Of a stretch of 64,000 nt of DNA, positions 38,003-46,924 are shown piece by piece. Location: contig NZ_JBNDJK010000001.1 in the NCBI RefSeq assembly GCF_050434925.1, forward strand, positions 7,502,001 to 7,566,000, read 5' to 3'. A program made the translations under genes and the position numbers. Under the pieces are notes generated by a model. It did no database searches. It was not told the DNA's origin and was given only the letters and a program-made list of their open reading frames with translations. Source of the stretch: Inquilinus ginsengisoli_B. Lineage in GTDB: Bacteria > Pseudomonadota > Alphaproteobacteria > DSM-16000 > Inquilinaceae. Position 1 is the stretch's first letter, and the number at the start of each line of letters is the position of its first letter.

Positions 38003-38911
38003 TTATCGCCTGGCACTGCGGGTGCGCTGCGTCGGCTTGCCCGTCAGGTGGTCGAGGAACAGATGCGCCGCCTGCGACAGCGGATAGTTCTCGTGGTGCA
38101 GCGCCGTGATCGGCAGGGTGATCTCCGGCACGATCACGCGGGCGGTGACGTCCGGCACGGCCCAGGCCTGGGCGGTGTGCTCGTCGACGATGGCCGAGCC
38201 GGCGCCGTAGCGCACCAGCGGCAGCGCCAGGTAGTAGGTCTGGATCAGGTTGCGCGGGGCATAGCGGATGCCGGCGCGGTTGAAGGCGTCCGACAAGGTG
38301 ACACCCATCGAGGTGTCGGGGTCGACGCCGATCAAGGTCTCGACGTCGATCCGGTCGAGCGTGATCTCCGCGACCTCGCCGGGCGCGAGCGGCGTGGTCG
38401 ACAGATGCACCAGCCGCGACGTGCCGATCGAGATCTTGCGCATGCCCGGCGGCAGCACCGGCTCATAGGCGATGGCGAGGTCGAGGCTGTTGGTCGCGAT
38501 CAGCTCCAGGATCTCGCGGGTGTGGTGGGTGCGCAGGTCGAAGCTGACGCCGGGGTGGCGGCGGTGGAACGACGCCATCTGCTCGGTCATGAAGCCGAAG
38601 CCGAGGCTGGGCAGGCAGGCGATGCGGACATGGCCTTCGCGCCCGCGCCGCAGGTTGGCGGCGATGCTGGAGATTCGTTCCAGCCCGGCGAAGGTGCGGT
38701 CGATCTCGACCTCGAGCAGCTTGGCCTCGCGGGTCGGGACCAGCTTGCCCTTGACCCGCTCGAACAGGCGCAGGCCGAGCTGGTCCTCGGCATGGCGCAG
38801 CAGCTTGCTGACCGCCGGCTGCGAGACGTTCAGCAGCTCGGCCGCGCCGGTGATCGACCCGGCCTTCTGCACCGCCTGCAGCGCCTCGATATGCCTCAGC
38901 CTGATGGTCAT
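38003..38911 (-). CDS. LysR-family transcriptional regulator
   Basis: A 302-residue regulator. The N-terminal helix-turn-helix is IEALQAVQKAGSITGAAELLNVSQPAVSKLLRHAEDQLG, with ERVKGKLVPTREA as the wing and linker. The effector domain has REGHVRIACLPSLGFG and a C-terminal SQAAHLFLDHL. It lies on the same strand 95 bases upstream of the C26 operon and could control it, though a LysR gene usually diverges from its target. Start MTIRLRHIE at 38911 is the standard N-terminus. The ArfB gene diverges on the other side. Confidence 0.9.
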   Translation of the reverse strand: MTIRLRHIEALQAVQKAGSITGAAELLNVSQPAVSKLLRHAEDQLGLRLFERVKGKLVPTREAKLLEVEIDRTFAGLERISSIAANLRRGREGHVRIACLPSLGFGFMTEQMASFHRRHPGVSFDLRTHHTREILELIATNSLDLAIAYEPVLPPGMRKISIGTSRLVHLSTTPLAPGEVAEITLDRIDVETLIGVDPDTSMGVTLSDAFNRAGIRYAPRNLIQTYYLALPLVRYGAGSAIVDEHTAQAWAVPDVTARVIVPEITLPITALHHENYPLSQAAHLFLDHLTGKPTQRTRSARR

Positions 38912-38989
38912 CGAGTCTCCTCCGCCCGGACCGGGATGGCACAGCGGCGGAGGCATGACAAGCGCGGCCGGCCGTGCGAGGGTCCGGCC

Positions 38990-39406
38990 ATGATCCGGAT
39001 CACCGCCCGCATCGCGCTGGACGAGCGCGACTTCGAGGAGAGCTTCATCCTCGCTTCCGGCCCGGGCGGGCAGAATGTCAACAAGGTCGCGACCGCGGTG
39101 CAGCTGCGTTATCCGATCGACCGCGCCGGGATGCCGGAGGACATGCGGGCGCGGCTGGAGACCCTGGCGGGGCAGCGCCTGACCAAGGACGGCGTGCTGG
39201 TGATCACTGCCCGCGAGTATCGCAGCCAGGAGCGCAATCGGGCCGAGGCCGTAGCCCGGCTGGTCGACCTGTTCCAGCGCGCCGCAGTGGCGCCGAAGAA
39301 GCGCCGGCCGACGCGGGCGACGCTGGGCAGCAAGATCCGGCGGCTCGACAGCAAGAGCAAGCGGTCGTCGGTGAAGCGGATGCGCGGCAGCCCGGGCGAG
39401 GACTGA
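38990..39406 (+). CDS. arfB: Peptidyl-tRNA hydrolase ArfB (ribosome rescue)
   Basis: A 138-residue release-factor-like hydrolase that frees stalled ribosomes. The catalytic GGQ motif is SGPGGQNVNKVATAVQLRY (G26-G27-Q28), and the C-terminal basic tail (KSKRSSVKRMRGSPGED with KIRRLDSKSKR) inserts into the mRNA channel. TKDGVLVITAREYRSQERN is conserved. The full-length basic tail shows this is ArfB and not a truncated release factor. Divergent from LysR with 78 bases between. Confidence 0.94.
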   Translation: MIRITARIALDERDFEESFILASGPGGQNVNKVATAVQLRYPIDRAGMPEDMRARLETLAGQRLTKDGVLVITAREYRSQERNRAEAVARLVDLFQRAAVAPKKRRPTRATLGSKIRRLDSKSKRSSVKRMRGSPGED

Positions 39407-39413
39407 GCGCCGC

Positions 39414-40973
39414 CTACTCCACCTTCCAGGCGCCCCACAGCCGCGGCTTGTCGGCGGCCCAGGGCTTGTAGCCCTTCAGCTTCGGCCCGACCGCGTCGAC
39501 CGCCGGGTCGTAATACAGGCCGATGATCGGCAGTTGCTGCGCCGCCAGCGCGTGCAGCTGCTTCAGCGCGTCCTTGCGCTTGGCGGGATCCTCGGTGCGG
39601 ATCGACTGGGCCAGCAGCTCCGCCGCCTTCGGGTCGTCCCATTGCCGGCCCGGGTTCTTGGCCTTGCTGCCGATCAGGATGCCGTACAGCAGCGACGGAT
39701 CGAGCCGGGCCGAGAAGGAGAAGGACTGCAGCTGGAACTTGCCGGCGGTGTAGTTGTCGAGCTGGGTCGCCCAGTCCAGCACCTCCAGCCGCGCATCGAT
39801 CCCGGCCGCGGCCAGCATCGCCTGGACCAGCACGGCGTTGTCGTACATGCCGTCATAGCGCTTGTTGGTCTGGATCGTGATCGGCTGGCCCTTGTAGCCG
39901 GCCTCCTGCAGCAGCGCCTGCGCCTTGGCCGGGTCGTAGGCGGGCCAGTCGAGGAAGCTGTCGTCGAAGAAGGTGCTGCTGCGGGCCACCGCGGAGGGAT
40001 TGGCCTCGGCCAGGCCGTAGGTCCGCGCCTGGGCGATCTGCTTCAGGTCGAGCGCATGGGCGATGGCCTGGCGGATGCGGATGTCGGACAGCAGCGGATC
40101 GGCGGTCTGGACCAGGATCACCGACCAGCCGAGGCCCTGGGCGGTCTCGACCGTCCCGCCATTGGCCTTGGCCTGGTCGATCTGCCCCGGCGCCAGGCTG
40201 GGCAGCAGGTCGACCCCGCCGGTGGCCAGCGCCGCCTCCGCCGTCGCCGGGTCGGGCACGATCTGAAAGCGGATGGTGTCGGCATGGGCGATACGCGCGC
40301 CGGCATAGCCGCTGCCGGGCTCGGACAGCGGCTTGTAGTCGGCGAAGCGCTGCAGCACCACCGTCTCGCTGCGCTTCCAGGAGGCCAGCTTGTATGGGCC
40401 GGTGGCGACCGGCGCGTTCCAGCTGCCGTCCGGGTTGAGGCTGTCGGGGCTGATCGTGCCGGTGGCGAAGCATTGGATATTGGCGAGCTGCGCCAGGAAC
40501 AGGGCGTTCGGCTCGGCCAGGCGGAAGCGGATGGTCTGCGGGTCCGGCGTCTCCACCGCCGCGACCTTCAGCCCGGCGGTGCCGTCGAAGATCGGTCGGC
40601 AGCTCCAGCTGTCGGTCGCCCAGCGCCGGTCCCAACTCCATTTCACCTCGGCCGAGGTGACCGGCTTGCCATTGTGGAACACCGCGCCCTTGCGGATCTT
40701 GAAGTCGTAAGTGCGGCCGTCATCCGTGACAGTCCAGGAGTCCGCCAGGGCCGGGCCGACGGTCAGGTCCTCGCGGTAGCCGACCAGGGATTCGACCACA
40801 TGCTGCATCACCGTGTCGGTGTTGCCGTCGCGGTTGATACCGGGTTCGCTGCTGCGGATATCCGCATTCAGCGCCACGGTGATGGTGCCGCCGTCGCGCG
40901 GTGTGTCCTGGGCCGCCGCGCCGGCAGCCAGGATCAGGGCGAGCGCGAGCCCGCCGAACAACGCCTTCATCAC
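39414..40973 (-). CDS. Peptide/nickel-type ABC transporter substrate-binding protein (SBP family 5)
   Basis: A 519-residue periplasmic binding protein. A signal peptide (MMKALFGGLALALILAAGAAAQD) precedes mature TPRDGGTITVALNADIRSSEPG. The family blocks are VVESLVGYREDLTVGPALADSW, YDFKIRKGAVFHNGKPVTSAEVKWSWDR and DIRIRQAIAHALDLKQIAQ. It would bind oligopeptides, glutathione or other compounds. No permease or ATPase gene is adjacent, so it must pair with one elsewhere or be an orphan. It converges with arfB, 7 bases apart. Confidence 0.92.
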   Translation of the reverse strand: MMKALFGGLALALILAAGAAAQDTPRDGGTITVALNADIRSSEPGINRDGNTDTVMQHVVESLVGYREDLTVGPALADSWTVTDDGRTYDFKIRKGAVFHNGKPVTSAEVKWSWDRRWATDSWSCRPIFDGTAGLKVAAVETPDPQTIRFRLAEPNALFLAQLANIQCFATGTISPDSLNPDGSWNAPVATGPYKLASWKRSETVVLQRFADYKPLSEPGSGYAGARIAHADTIRFQIVPDPATAEAALATGGVDLLPSLAPGQIDQAKANGGTVETAQGLGWSVILVQTADPLLSDIRIRQAIAHALDLKQIAQARTYGLAEANPSAVARSSTFFDDSFLDWPAYDPAKAQALLQEAGYKGQPITIQTNKRYDGMYDNAVLVQAMLAAAGIDARLEVLDWATQLDNYTAGKFQLQSFSFSARLDPSLLYGILIGSKAKNPGRQWDDPKAAELLAQSIRTEDPAKRKDALKQLHALAAQQLPIIGLYYDPAVDAVGPKLKGYKPWAADKPRLWGAWKVE

Positions 40974-41005
40974 TGCCCCCTGTTTGTCGTTGTTGGTTCC
41001 GAAGC

Positions 41006-41854
41006 TCAGACCGCCTGTCGCCGCGCGAGCACCTCCCCGAAGAAGCTCTTCACCGCGCCCAGCAGCTGGCGGTCGTCATGGCCGATGCCGGGGATGGTGT
41101 CCTGCTGCACCGCGACGCCCTGCGCCTCCAGGCTGCGGCGCAGCGACCGCATCCGGTCCTGGCGGTTGCGGCCGGCGATGTCGGCGCCCAGCATCCACCA
41201 GGCATCGCCCGGCTTGATCGTGATCTCCCAGGTCTCGGTGTCGTCGCCGCCGATCACCATCTGCACCGGCACCCGGCGGATGGCGTCGAGGTCGAGCGGC
41301 TTGCCGAACACCGCCTCGAAGTTGCGCACCCCGACCCACCAGTCATGCTCGAAGTCAAGCAGGGTGACCACGCCGGGCGCGCCGATCGAGGCGCCGAGCA
41401 GACGTTCCGGATGCAGATAGAGGAAGCGGTGAGTGAAGTGGCCGCCGCCGGAGAAGCCGTACATCAGCACCCGGTCGCCCGCGACCCGGTAGCGGGCCTG
41501 GGTCTCGGCGATCATGGCCAGCAGCACGGCGTCGTAATGCAGGTCGCCGGCGCGCAGCAGCTTGTAGCTGGACAGGTCGCCCGGCTCGGTGATGCCGACC
41601 GGGAACAGCGGCGCCAGCACGATCACCCCGTGGCGCTCGGCGAAATCGGCGAAGCCGTCGCGGTACCTCTGCATGCCGCGCTCGGTGCCGTGCACGATCA
41701 CCGCCAGCGGCCAGCGGTCGGTGCCGTCCTCGTCGTAACCCTCCGGCACATAGGCGCAGTAGCTGAAGCGCTGGTCCAGACCGCAGGCATAGACCGTGGT
41801 CGCCCCGAAATCGCTGGACGTCAGCACCTTTCCGTGCCCGTGCGGCCGCGCCAT
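41006..41854 (-). CDS. Alpha/beta hydrolase (esterase/PHB depolymerase-like)
   Basis: A 282-residue hydrolase. WPLAVIVHGTERGMQRYRD gives the oxyanion region, the nucleophile is the Ser of MYGFSGGGHFTHRFLYLHPERL (G-x-S-x-G) at about residue 130, the Asp lies around VIGGDDTETWEI, and His in IPGIGHDDRQL. No signal peptide is seen. The sequence looks like carbohydrate or PHB-type esterases. The start at 41854 (MARPHGHG) is preferred. It is immediately upstream of the SBP gene on the same strand (32 bases), so they may be co-transcribed. Confidence 0.83.
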   Translation of the reverse strand: MARPHGHGKVLTSSDFGATTVYACGLDQRFSYCAYVPEGYDEDGTDRWPLAVIVHGTERGMQRYRDGFADFAERHGVIVLAPLFPVGITEPGDLSSYKLLRAGDLHYDAVLLAMIAETQARYRVAGDRVLMYGFSGGGHFTHRFLYLHPERLLGASIGAPGVVTLLDFEHDWWVGVRNFEAVFGKPLDLDAIRRVPVQMVIGGDDTETWEITIKPGDAWWMLGADIAGRNRQDRMRSLRRSLEAQGVAVQQDTIPGIGHDDRQLLGAVKSFFGEVLARRQAV

Positions 41855-42255
41855 GACGCCTCCCCTGCCCCTGCTGTAGGATGAGTGAGGCATATTTTTA
41901 GATCAATGAAAAGCAGCTTCTTGGGAAGGCCGACCGGCCCTGATGTCCTTTCATCATCTGGAAACACATCGAACCTGTGGCCCCTCGGACGGGATCGCCT
42001 GCCACTTCCGAAGCGAGGCGCCGGACGGATCTTTCGCATGCCGCCACCTTCAATTCTCCCCCTCCCCTTGCGGGAGGGGGCAGGGGGAGGGGTTGGTGCA
42101 GCCGGGACCGATGTAAGCGGCCTATGCCTGATCCGACCTCCCGCTAGGCCATTCGCGCGCAGACCCCTCCCCCAACCCCCTCCCGCAGGGGGAGGGGGAG
42201 AGTGGAAGGCTGGGTTGGGCTTGGAAATCGGCAGGCGTGACGAGGGACGCAGCGC
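41855..42255. other. Gene-free stretch with a palindromic G-rich repeat
   Basis: About 400 bases without a supported gene. It holds a short AT-rich patch around 41891-41930 (possible promoter of the hydrolase) and the inverted G-rich element at 42056-42200. I see nothing else. Confidence 0.6.
42056..42200. repeat. Inverted pair of G/C-rich arms with G-quadruplex-type runs
   Basis: Left arm 42056-42092 (CTCCCCCTCCCC, GCGGGAGGGGG, CAGGGGGAGGGG) and right arm 42164-42200 on the opposite strand (GGGAGGGGG, TTGGGGGAGGGG). The arms match except for about three positions. Each arm has four runs of at least three G on one strand, which is a quadruplex-forming pattern. It is a member of the intergenic palindrome class seen elsewhere in the window. 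Confidence 0.7.
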
Positions 42256-42878
42256 TCAGCTGCTGTCCGGGTCCGGCGGCTCCGGCACATGCCGGCCGGT
42301 GGCGGAGTCGGCCGGCTCGACGGACCAATCGTCCGCAGTCTCGCGGTCGGCCGCTTCGGTCTCCCGCGGCGGGACGGGCGTCATCTCGCAGCCCTCGTCC
42401 CAGCTCTGCGGCAGCCGCACCGGCGGGTGGCCGATCTTGCGGCAGACCTCCCGCACGAATTCCTCGGCCGACAGCGTGTCCATCTGCGCGTCCAAGATCT
42501 CGTCCTCGACCAGCGACTCCCACGCCATCGACCGCATGCGTTCGGCGTCCACCCCGCGCTCGGGCTGTGCCGTGGCCTCGCCGACCATTCGGGCCGCGCG
42601 CTCGTCCCGCCGGGTCATGAAGCCGGTGCGGATCCGGTCGGTCAGGGCGACCGTCAGACGCACCAGCGCGTCAGCCGCGCCTGGATCAGGCCGAAAGCCG
42701 GCGGCGGCGCCTTCGGGTCGTGATGGGACCTCTCCTGCTGCCGCTCGGTCAGCCGCTTGCAGCGCATGTCGATCTCGGCCGCCTCGCGCAGCGTGCTCAG
42801 CGCCCAGCCTGTCCAATGCATGTCGGGTTCGGTCGGCCGGATCGGTTCGGATTGCGCCTCATCCACAGAACGTATCAT
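42256..42878 (-). pseudogene. Hypothetical protein, interrupted by an apparent frameshift
   Basis: The start frame (42878 to about 42670) reads MIRSVDEAQSEPIRPTEPDM, then HWTGWALSTLREAAEIDMRC and GLIQARLTR and stops at 42654. A frame shifted by one base begins in the same place with LVRLTVALTDRIRTGFMTRRDERAARM and runs to 42256. Adding one base near 42668 joins them as GLIQARLTR-LVRLTVALTDRI, the usual feel of a helical regulator-like family. Functional assignment is not possible. Either a recent pseudogene or a sequencing indel. Confidence 0.65.
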
Positions 42879-42952
42879 GAACAAGAATCACGCGTTAACC
42901 CAATACCGCATCGCGTTCACGCGCCGCCGCGCCGCTTTGGCCTGATCTGCGG

Positions 42953-43345
42953 CTATTCCCCCTCGATGCGAGGGTCGTCCCGTCTCCCAGTCACCTGGTC
43001 CACGCACTCACTGGCCTTGAGCACATTCTTGCCGCTCCCGTCGCTTTTCGATTGAAGGCACGCGATCAGTTCCTCGAACGGCGCGGATGAGCACCCGGCA
43101 TCGAGCGCGGCGCCCATCTGGTGTGTCAGCTCGTCCTGAATCGCTTTGACGCGACTGGCGATCCCGGGATGGCCCGTCTTCTCATCCTCCGCTTCGAGCT
43201 GGACTCTGCCGAGAGCGTATGCCGTTGCAGCATCGAGCACCGCCCCGTAGCAGGCGTCGGCCAATGGGGCCTGGTTCGCTCGGGCGCCCTCAGCCGACAG
43301 CGCGATAGCTCCTATGAGCACCAGCGCGGTTCCCACCGTTCGCAT
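42953..43345 (-). CDS. Hypothetical exported protein with lysozyme-inhibitor-like cysteines
   Basis: A 130-residue protein. The signal peptide MRTVGTALVLIGAIALSAEGARA predicts cleavage after ARA. Four cysteines (ADACYGA, AGCSSAP, IACLQS, SECVDQ) would form two disulfides in the periplasm. The mature region is helical and I do not recognise it. The lysozyme-inhibitor comparison rests only on size and cysteines. The start 43345 is used because the upstream in-frame region to 43390 is charged and unsignal-like. Confidence 0.65.
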   Translation of the reverse strand: MRTVGTALVLIGAIALSAEGARANQAPLADACYGAVLDAATAYALGRVQLEAEDEKTGHPGIASRVKAIQDELTHQMGAALDAGCSSAPFEELIACLQSKSDGSGKNVLKASECVDQVTGRRDDPRIEGE

Positions 43346-43450
43346 GCGTCGCTCATCCTCAGCGCTCGTGGGGTTCGATCGCCCTCTCATAGCATTCGCG
43401 GCCTGAGCGGGCGCCGCCGGGGGCTTCAGCTCCCGGCGTCTTCCGGCCAG

Positions 43451-44257
43451 TCAGACCTTGGCCGCCGCGCGTTTGGCAGGCGGGCGCTTGGCCGCAGGAC
43501 GTTTGGCTGGCGGACCTTTGGCAGGGGCGCTCTTGGCCGGCGGGCTTTTGGCCGCCGGTTCGCGCCACAGGCCGGCGCCGCCCTCGATGCCGGCATCGTT
43601 GGAGGCGATGGTGACGCCCTTCGGCAGGGTGAAGTCGATGTGCTTGGCGTTGCCGCCGCTGATGTGAATCCGGTCCGGATGCAGCAGGATCTCCAGCACC
43701 TCCAGCATCCGCTTCACCCGCTTGTTCCAGCGCTTCTTGCCGATCTTCTCGTAGGCAGCGTTGCCGAGATATTCGTCATAGGTCTTGCCGCCCTTGGACA
43801 GCGGGTGGTGCGCCAGCTCCAGATGCGGCGCCGGCACGCCGTCGCGGAGCAGGGCCGTGCCGACGCCGGTGCCGAGGGTGACCACCAGCTCCAGCCCGCT
43901 GCCGTCGACCAGGGCCAGGCCCTGCATCTCGGCGTCGTTGACCATCCGCACCGGGGCGCCCCCCAGCCGCTTCGACAGGGCGGAGGCCAAGACGAAGCCG
44001 GCCCAGTCCTCCGTGCCGAGATTGGGGGCCGTGATCACCCGCCCGTCGCGGACCACGCCGGGAAAGCCGACGGCGATGCGGTCGAATTCCCGCAGCGGCT
44101 TGACCAGCGCCGCGACGGTGTCGAGGAACAGCTTCGGCGGGCAGGGATGCGGCGTCGGCACACGCTGCCGGTCCGACCGCATCTGGCCGCGATCGTCGAT
44201 CACGGCGGCCTTCAGCCCCGTGCCCCCCACATCGATCGCCAGGATGCCAGGCTTCAC
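43451..44257 (-). CDS. ppgK: Polyphosphate glucokinase-like ROK kinase with a cationic C-terminal tail
   Basis: About 268 residues. The ATP/phosphate loop is AIDVGGTGLKAAVID, the catalytic Asp is in RMVNDAEMQGLAL, and VVTLGTGVGTALLRDG, ELAHHPLSKGGKTYDEYLG and KKRWNKRVKRMLE fit the PpgK branch that uses polyphosphate (and ATP) to make glucose-6-phosphate. The last about 33 residues are a low-complexity Ala/Pro/Lys tail of repeated AKxPPAK units, not part of the kinase fold. The GTG at 44257 follows GGAGGA; earlier ATGs at 44269 and 44287 are alternatives. It is 51 bases downstream of glucoamylase. Confidence 0.87.
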   Translation of the reverse strand: MKPGILAIDVGGTGLKAAVIDDRGQMRSDRQRVPTPHPCPPKLFLDTVAALVKPLREFDRIAVGFPGVVRDGRVITAPNLGTEDWAGFVLASALSKRLGGAPVRMVNDAEMQGLALVDGSGLELVVTLGTGVGTALLRDGVPAPHLELAHHPLSKGGKTYDEYLGNAAYEKIGKKRWNKRVKRMLEVLEILLHPDRIHISGGNAKHIDFTLPKGVTIASNDAGIEGGAGLWREPAAKSPPAKSAPAKGPPAKRPAAKRPPAKRAAAKV

Positions 44258-44308
44258 GCGTTCCTCCATGTTGGCTCTCATCAGCATGTCGGCCGGTTTC
44301 CGGCAGCG

Positions 44309-46783
44309 TCAACCTCCACCGACAGCACCGGCCGCCGCGTGGCCAGCCGCGATGCCGGTCTCGCCGTCGACCAGGACCAGGAAATCGGCGCCCTCCCAGC
44401 GTTCGGCGTCGCGCCATTGGAAGGTGAAGCGGATGCGCGTGCCGGCCGGCGCGGCCGCGGTCGGCAGGTCGAGGACATGCAGGCCGAAGGGGGTCGCTTC
44501 GGTCGGGTCGTCGCGGGTCGTACCCCAGTCGTCCAGGGTCCAGCGCACCGTCGCGGCGGCCGGCAGCTCGAGGCGCAGGATCTTGCCGGCTGGCAGGGCG
44601 CGCCGCTTCTGGTTGAAGCGCCAGCACCGGGCCGGCGAGACCACCTTGTCGACCTGATAGCGCTGCACCGGCTGCGGCGGCAGGTCGAACACCCGGCCGT
44701 CGCGCAGCGAGCGCAGCAGCTTGATGTGCTCGGAATGCGCCCAGACCAGCGGCATGGCGCTGCCCGAGGGGCGGCCGCGGAACAGCTCGCGCTCCGGCAC
44801 GTCATCGTCGTCCCACACCTGCTCCGGCAGCAGCCCGCCCTCCCCGGCCGAGCGCTCCAGCGTCGCCAGCAGCGCCGTCGCCTCCTTGATCCGGCCGGCC
44901 GCCAGCTCGTAATGCGCCCGCTCGCCGGTCAGCAGCGGCCAGGCGCGGCCGACGCCGGTACCGTCGAAGGGCGCGCCGTCCGCATGCTCGCCATAGCCAT
45001 CGTCATTGTAGCGGTACCAGACCGGGCCCTGCGGCAGATCCGCCTTCAGCACCGCGTCGATCGCCCGCACCGTGTCGATGATGCGCGGATCGTCCGCGGC
45101 GCGCAGGCCGAAGCGCACCAGGGCCAGCGCGTCCGGGCTGATCAGCAGCGCGGCCTTGCGCGCATCGTCGCCCGGCGGCCGGTTCTTCACCGGCACGTAG
45201 CCGTCGAGCGGCGAGGCCGCATCCGCCGAGTCGGCCGGGGCGATGCGGACATAATAGCCCTTGAGGCCGAGCTGGCTGCAGATCGCCGTGCCCTCGGCGA
45301 AGGTCCAGCGCTCGACCTCGTCGTTCCAGATGTCGGCGGTCTCGCGCAGCCAGCGCGCCTCCTCGGCACTCGAGGGTTCGAGGATGTCGGCCGCGGCCAG
45401 CAGCGCCGCGATCTCCACCGCCAGGGTGAAGGGCGAATAGCCGGCATCTTCCTCCCACCGGTCCTGGCCGGTGACCGGGCCGTTGCGCAGGATGAAGCCG
45501 GCAGCGCGCCGGACCATCGGCACGAAGCGGGCCAGTTCGTCCCCGGCCAGGGCGCTCTCGCGCCGCAGCATGTCCGCCAGCAGGATCGGGAAGGCGCATT
45601 CATCCATCTGCACCCCGTTCCAATAGGGGGTGCCGTCGAGCCAGACATTCTGCGACCAGTGGCCGTCCGCCTCCTGGATCGCCTGCAGGTAGCCGAGGAT
45701 GGCCTTGGCCTCGGTCACCGCGCCGGCGGCGAGGAAGCCGCCCGCGGTCTCGACCAGGTCACGCGGCCAGACCAGGTGGTAGCCGCCGAGATCCTCGTCG
45801 CCCTTGTGGAAGCCCCAGGGGATCGACAGCGAGGCGATGGTGGCGCCGGGGAACTCGATGGTCTGGTGGCTGGCCAGCACCACCGTGCTGGTGCGGTAGG
45901 CGGTGGCGCCGGAGCCGGCGGTGCCGTCGAGCGGCAGCAGCCCGGCCTGCCAGCGCCGCCAGCCCTCGAGATAGAGGTCGTGCGCATCGGCGAAGCCGTT
46001 CTGGAGGCCGGCCAGGGCGTGGTGCGCCGCCTCCTCCGGCCGCTCGCCGAAGCCGAGCGCCAGCAGGAAGCGGCCACCGGGGGCCTGCGCCAGGTCGATC
46101 TCCCCGGCCAGGGCGATGTTGCCGTTCTCGGCTCGGCGCCAGGCCGGGTTCAGCTCGCCCTGCTGGAACAGCTGCTGCCAGCCATCCGAGGCGCCGACAT
46201 AGCCGACCGAGCAGGTCCGCCACGGCACCGAGGCGGCCAGCGCCAGCGACACGCCGTCGGTGCCGCGGGCGAACAGCATCGGCGTGCCCTTGTAGTCGTC
46301 GACCCAGCCGGTGTTGTCGGCGCCGGCATTGATCAGATGCGGCGCCAGCAGGGCGAACAGCCGGTGGTCGGCGGGCTCGCCCTCGTGCAGGGTGAAGGTG
46401 ATCTCCTGCAGCAGCACCGGGCCGCGCGGATTGGCCAGCACCGACTTCTCGATCCGCCAGCGCCCGTCCAGCGCGGTGTTGACCAGCCGGAAGGCCGGCA
46501 CCCCGGCCTCGATCATCCGGGTCTCCGACCGCGAATCGCGCTTCTCCTCGGCGAAATAGCCGCCGGGGCCGGTGACGATCAGCCCGAGGTCGCGGACGCA
46601 GGCGGTGTCGATCCGCGGGAAATAGATCTCGTTCAGGATGCCGTGGCTGAGGGTGAACCAGACCCGGCTGGTGCCGGACAGCGCGGTGCCGACGCCCGAT
46701 TTGGCGCTGGAGGTCCACCGCGCCGGCCCGCCGGGCGCGCCCGGTGGCTGCTCGCCTCGATCCGGCCGATCGCCTCGATCCAT
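44309..46783 (-). CDS. Glucoamylase-type glycoside hydrolase (GH15)
   Basis: An 824-residue enzyme that cuts terminal glucose from starch, glycogen or other alpha-glucans. The N-terminal super-sandwich (SGTSRVWFTLSHGILNEIYFPRID) precedes the (alpha/alpha)6 barrel with HLVWPRDLVETAGGFLAAGA. The acid Glu is likely in RWEEDAGYSPFTLA and the base Glu in GGLLPEQVWDDDD. A C-terminal beta domain ends after about 810. The ATG 46783 with GGGAGGAG just upstream is the best start. No signal peptide, so it acts on cytoplasmic storage glucan. It is divergent from gnd. Confidence 0.9.
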   Translation of the reverse strand: MDRGDRPDRGEQPPGAPGGPARWTSSAKSGVGTALSGTSRVWFTLSHGILNEIYFPRIDTACVRDLGLIVTGPGGYFAEEKRDSRSETRMIEAGVPAFRLVNTALDGRWRIEKSVLANPRGPVLLQEITFTLHEGEPADHRLFALLAPHLINAGADNTGWVDDYKGTPMLFARGTDGVSLALAASVPWRTCSVGYVGASDGWQQLFQQGELNPAWRRAENGNIALAGEIDLAQAPGGRFLLALGFGERPEEAAHHALAGLQNGFADAHDLYLEGWRRWQAGLLPLDGTAGSGATAYRTSTVVLASHQTIEFPGATIASLSIPWGFHKGDEDLGGYHLVWPRDLVETAGGFLAAGAVTEAKAILGYLQAIQEADGHWSQNVWLDGTPYWNGVQMDECAFPILLADMLRRESALAGDELARFVPMVRRAAGFILRNGPVTGQDRWEEDAGYSPFTLAVEIAALLAAADILEPSSAEEARWLRETADIWNDEVERWTFAEGTAICSQLGLKGYYVRIAPADSADAASPLDGYVPVKNRPPGDDARKAALLISPDALALVRFGLRAADDPRIIDTVRAIDAVLKADLPQGPVWYRYNDDGYGEHADGAPFDGTGVGRAWPLLTGERAHYELAAGRIKEATALLATLERSAGEGGLLPEQVWDDDDVPERELFRGRPSGSAMPLVWAHSEHIKLLRSLRDGRVFDLPPQPVQRYQVDKVVSPARCWRFNQKRRALPAGKILRLELPAAATVRWTLDDWGTTRDDPTEATPFGLHVLDLPTAAAPAGTRIRFTFQWRDAERWEGADFLVLVDGETGIAAGHAAAGAVGGG

Positions 46784-46924
46784 TGCATCTCCTCCCGCGG
46801 CGCCCGATCGCCGCATCCCCGGTCATTCAGACTCGAAACCGGCGCGGTCCGGGCGCACCATCGCGTCATCACGCGCTGGTACGCTACCATCAGCGCACCG
46901 GAAGGAAACGAGAGGATCGACGGA

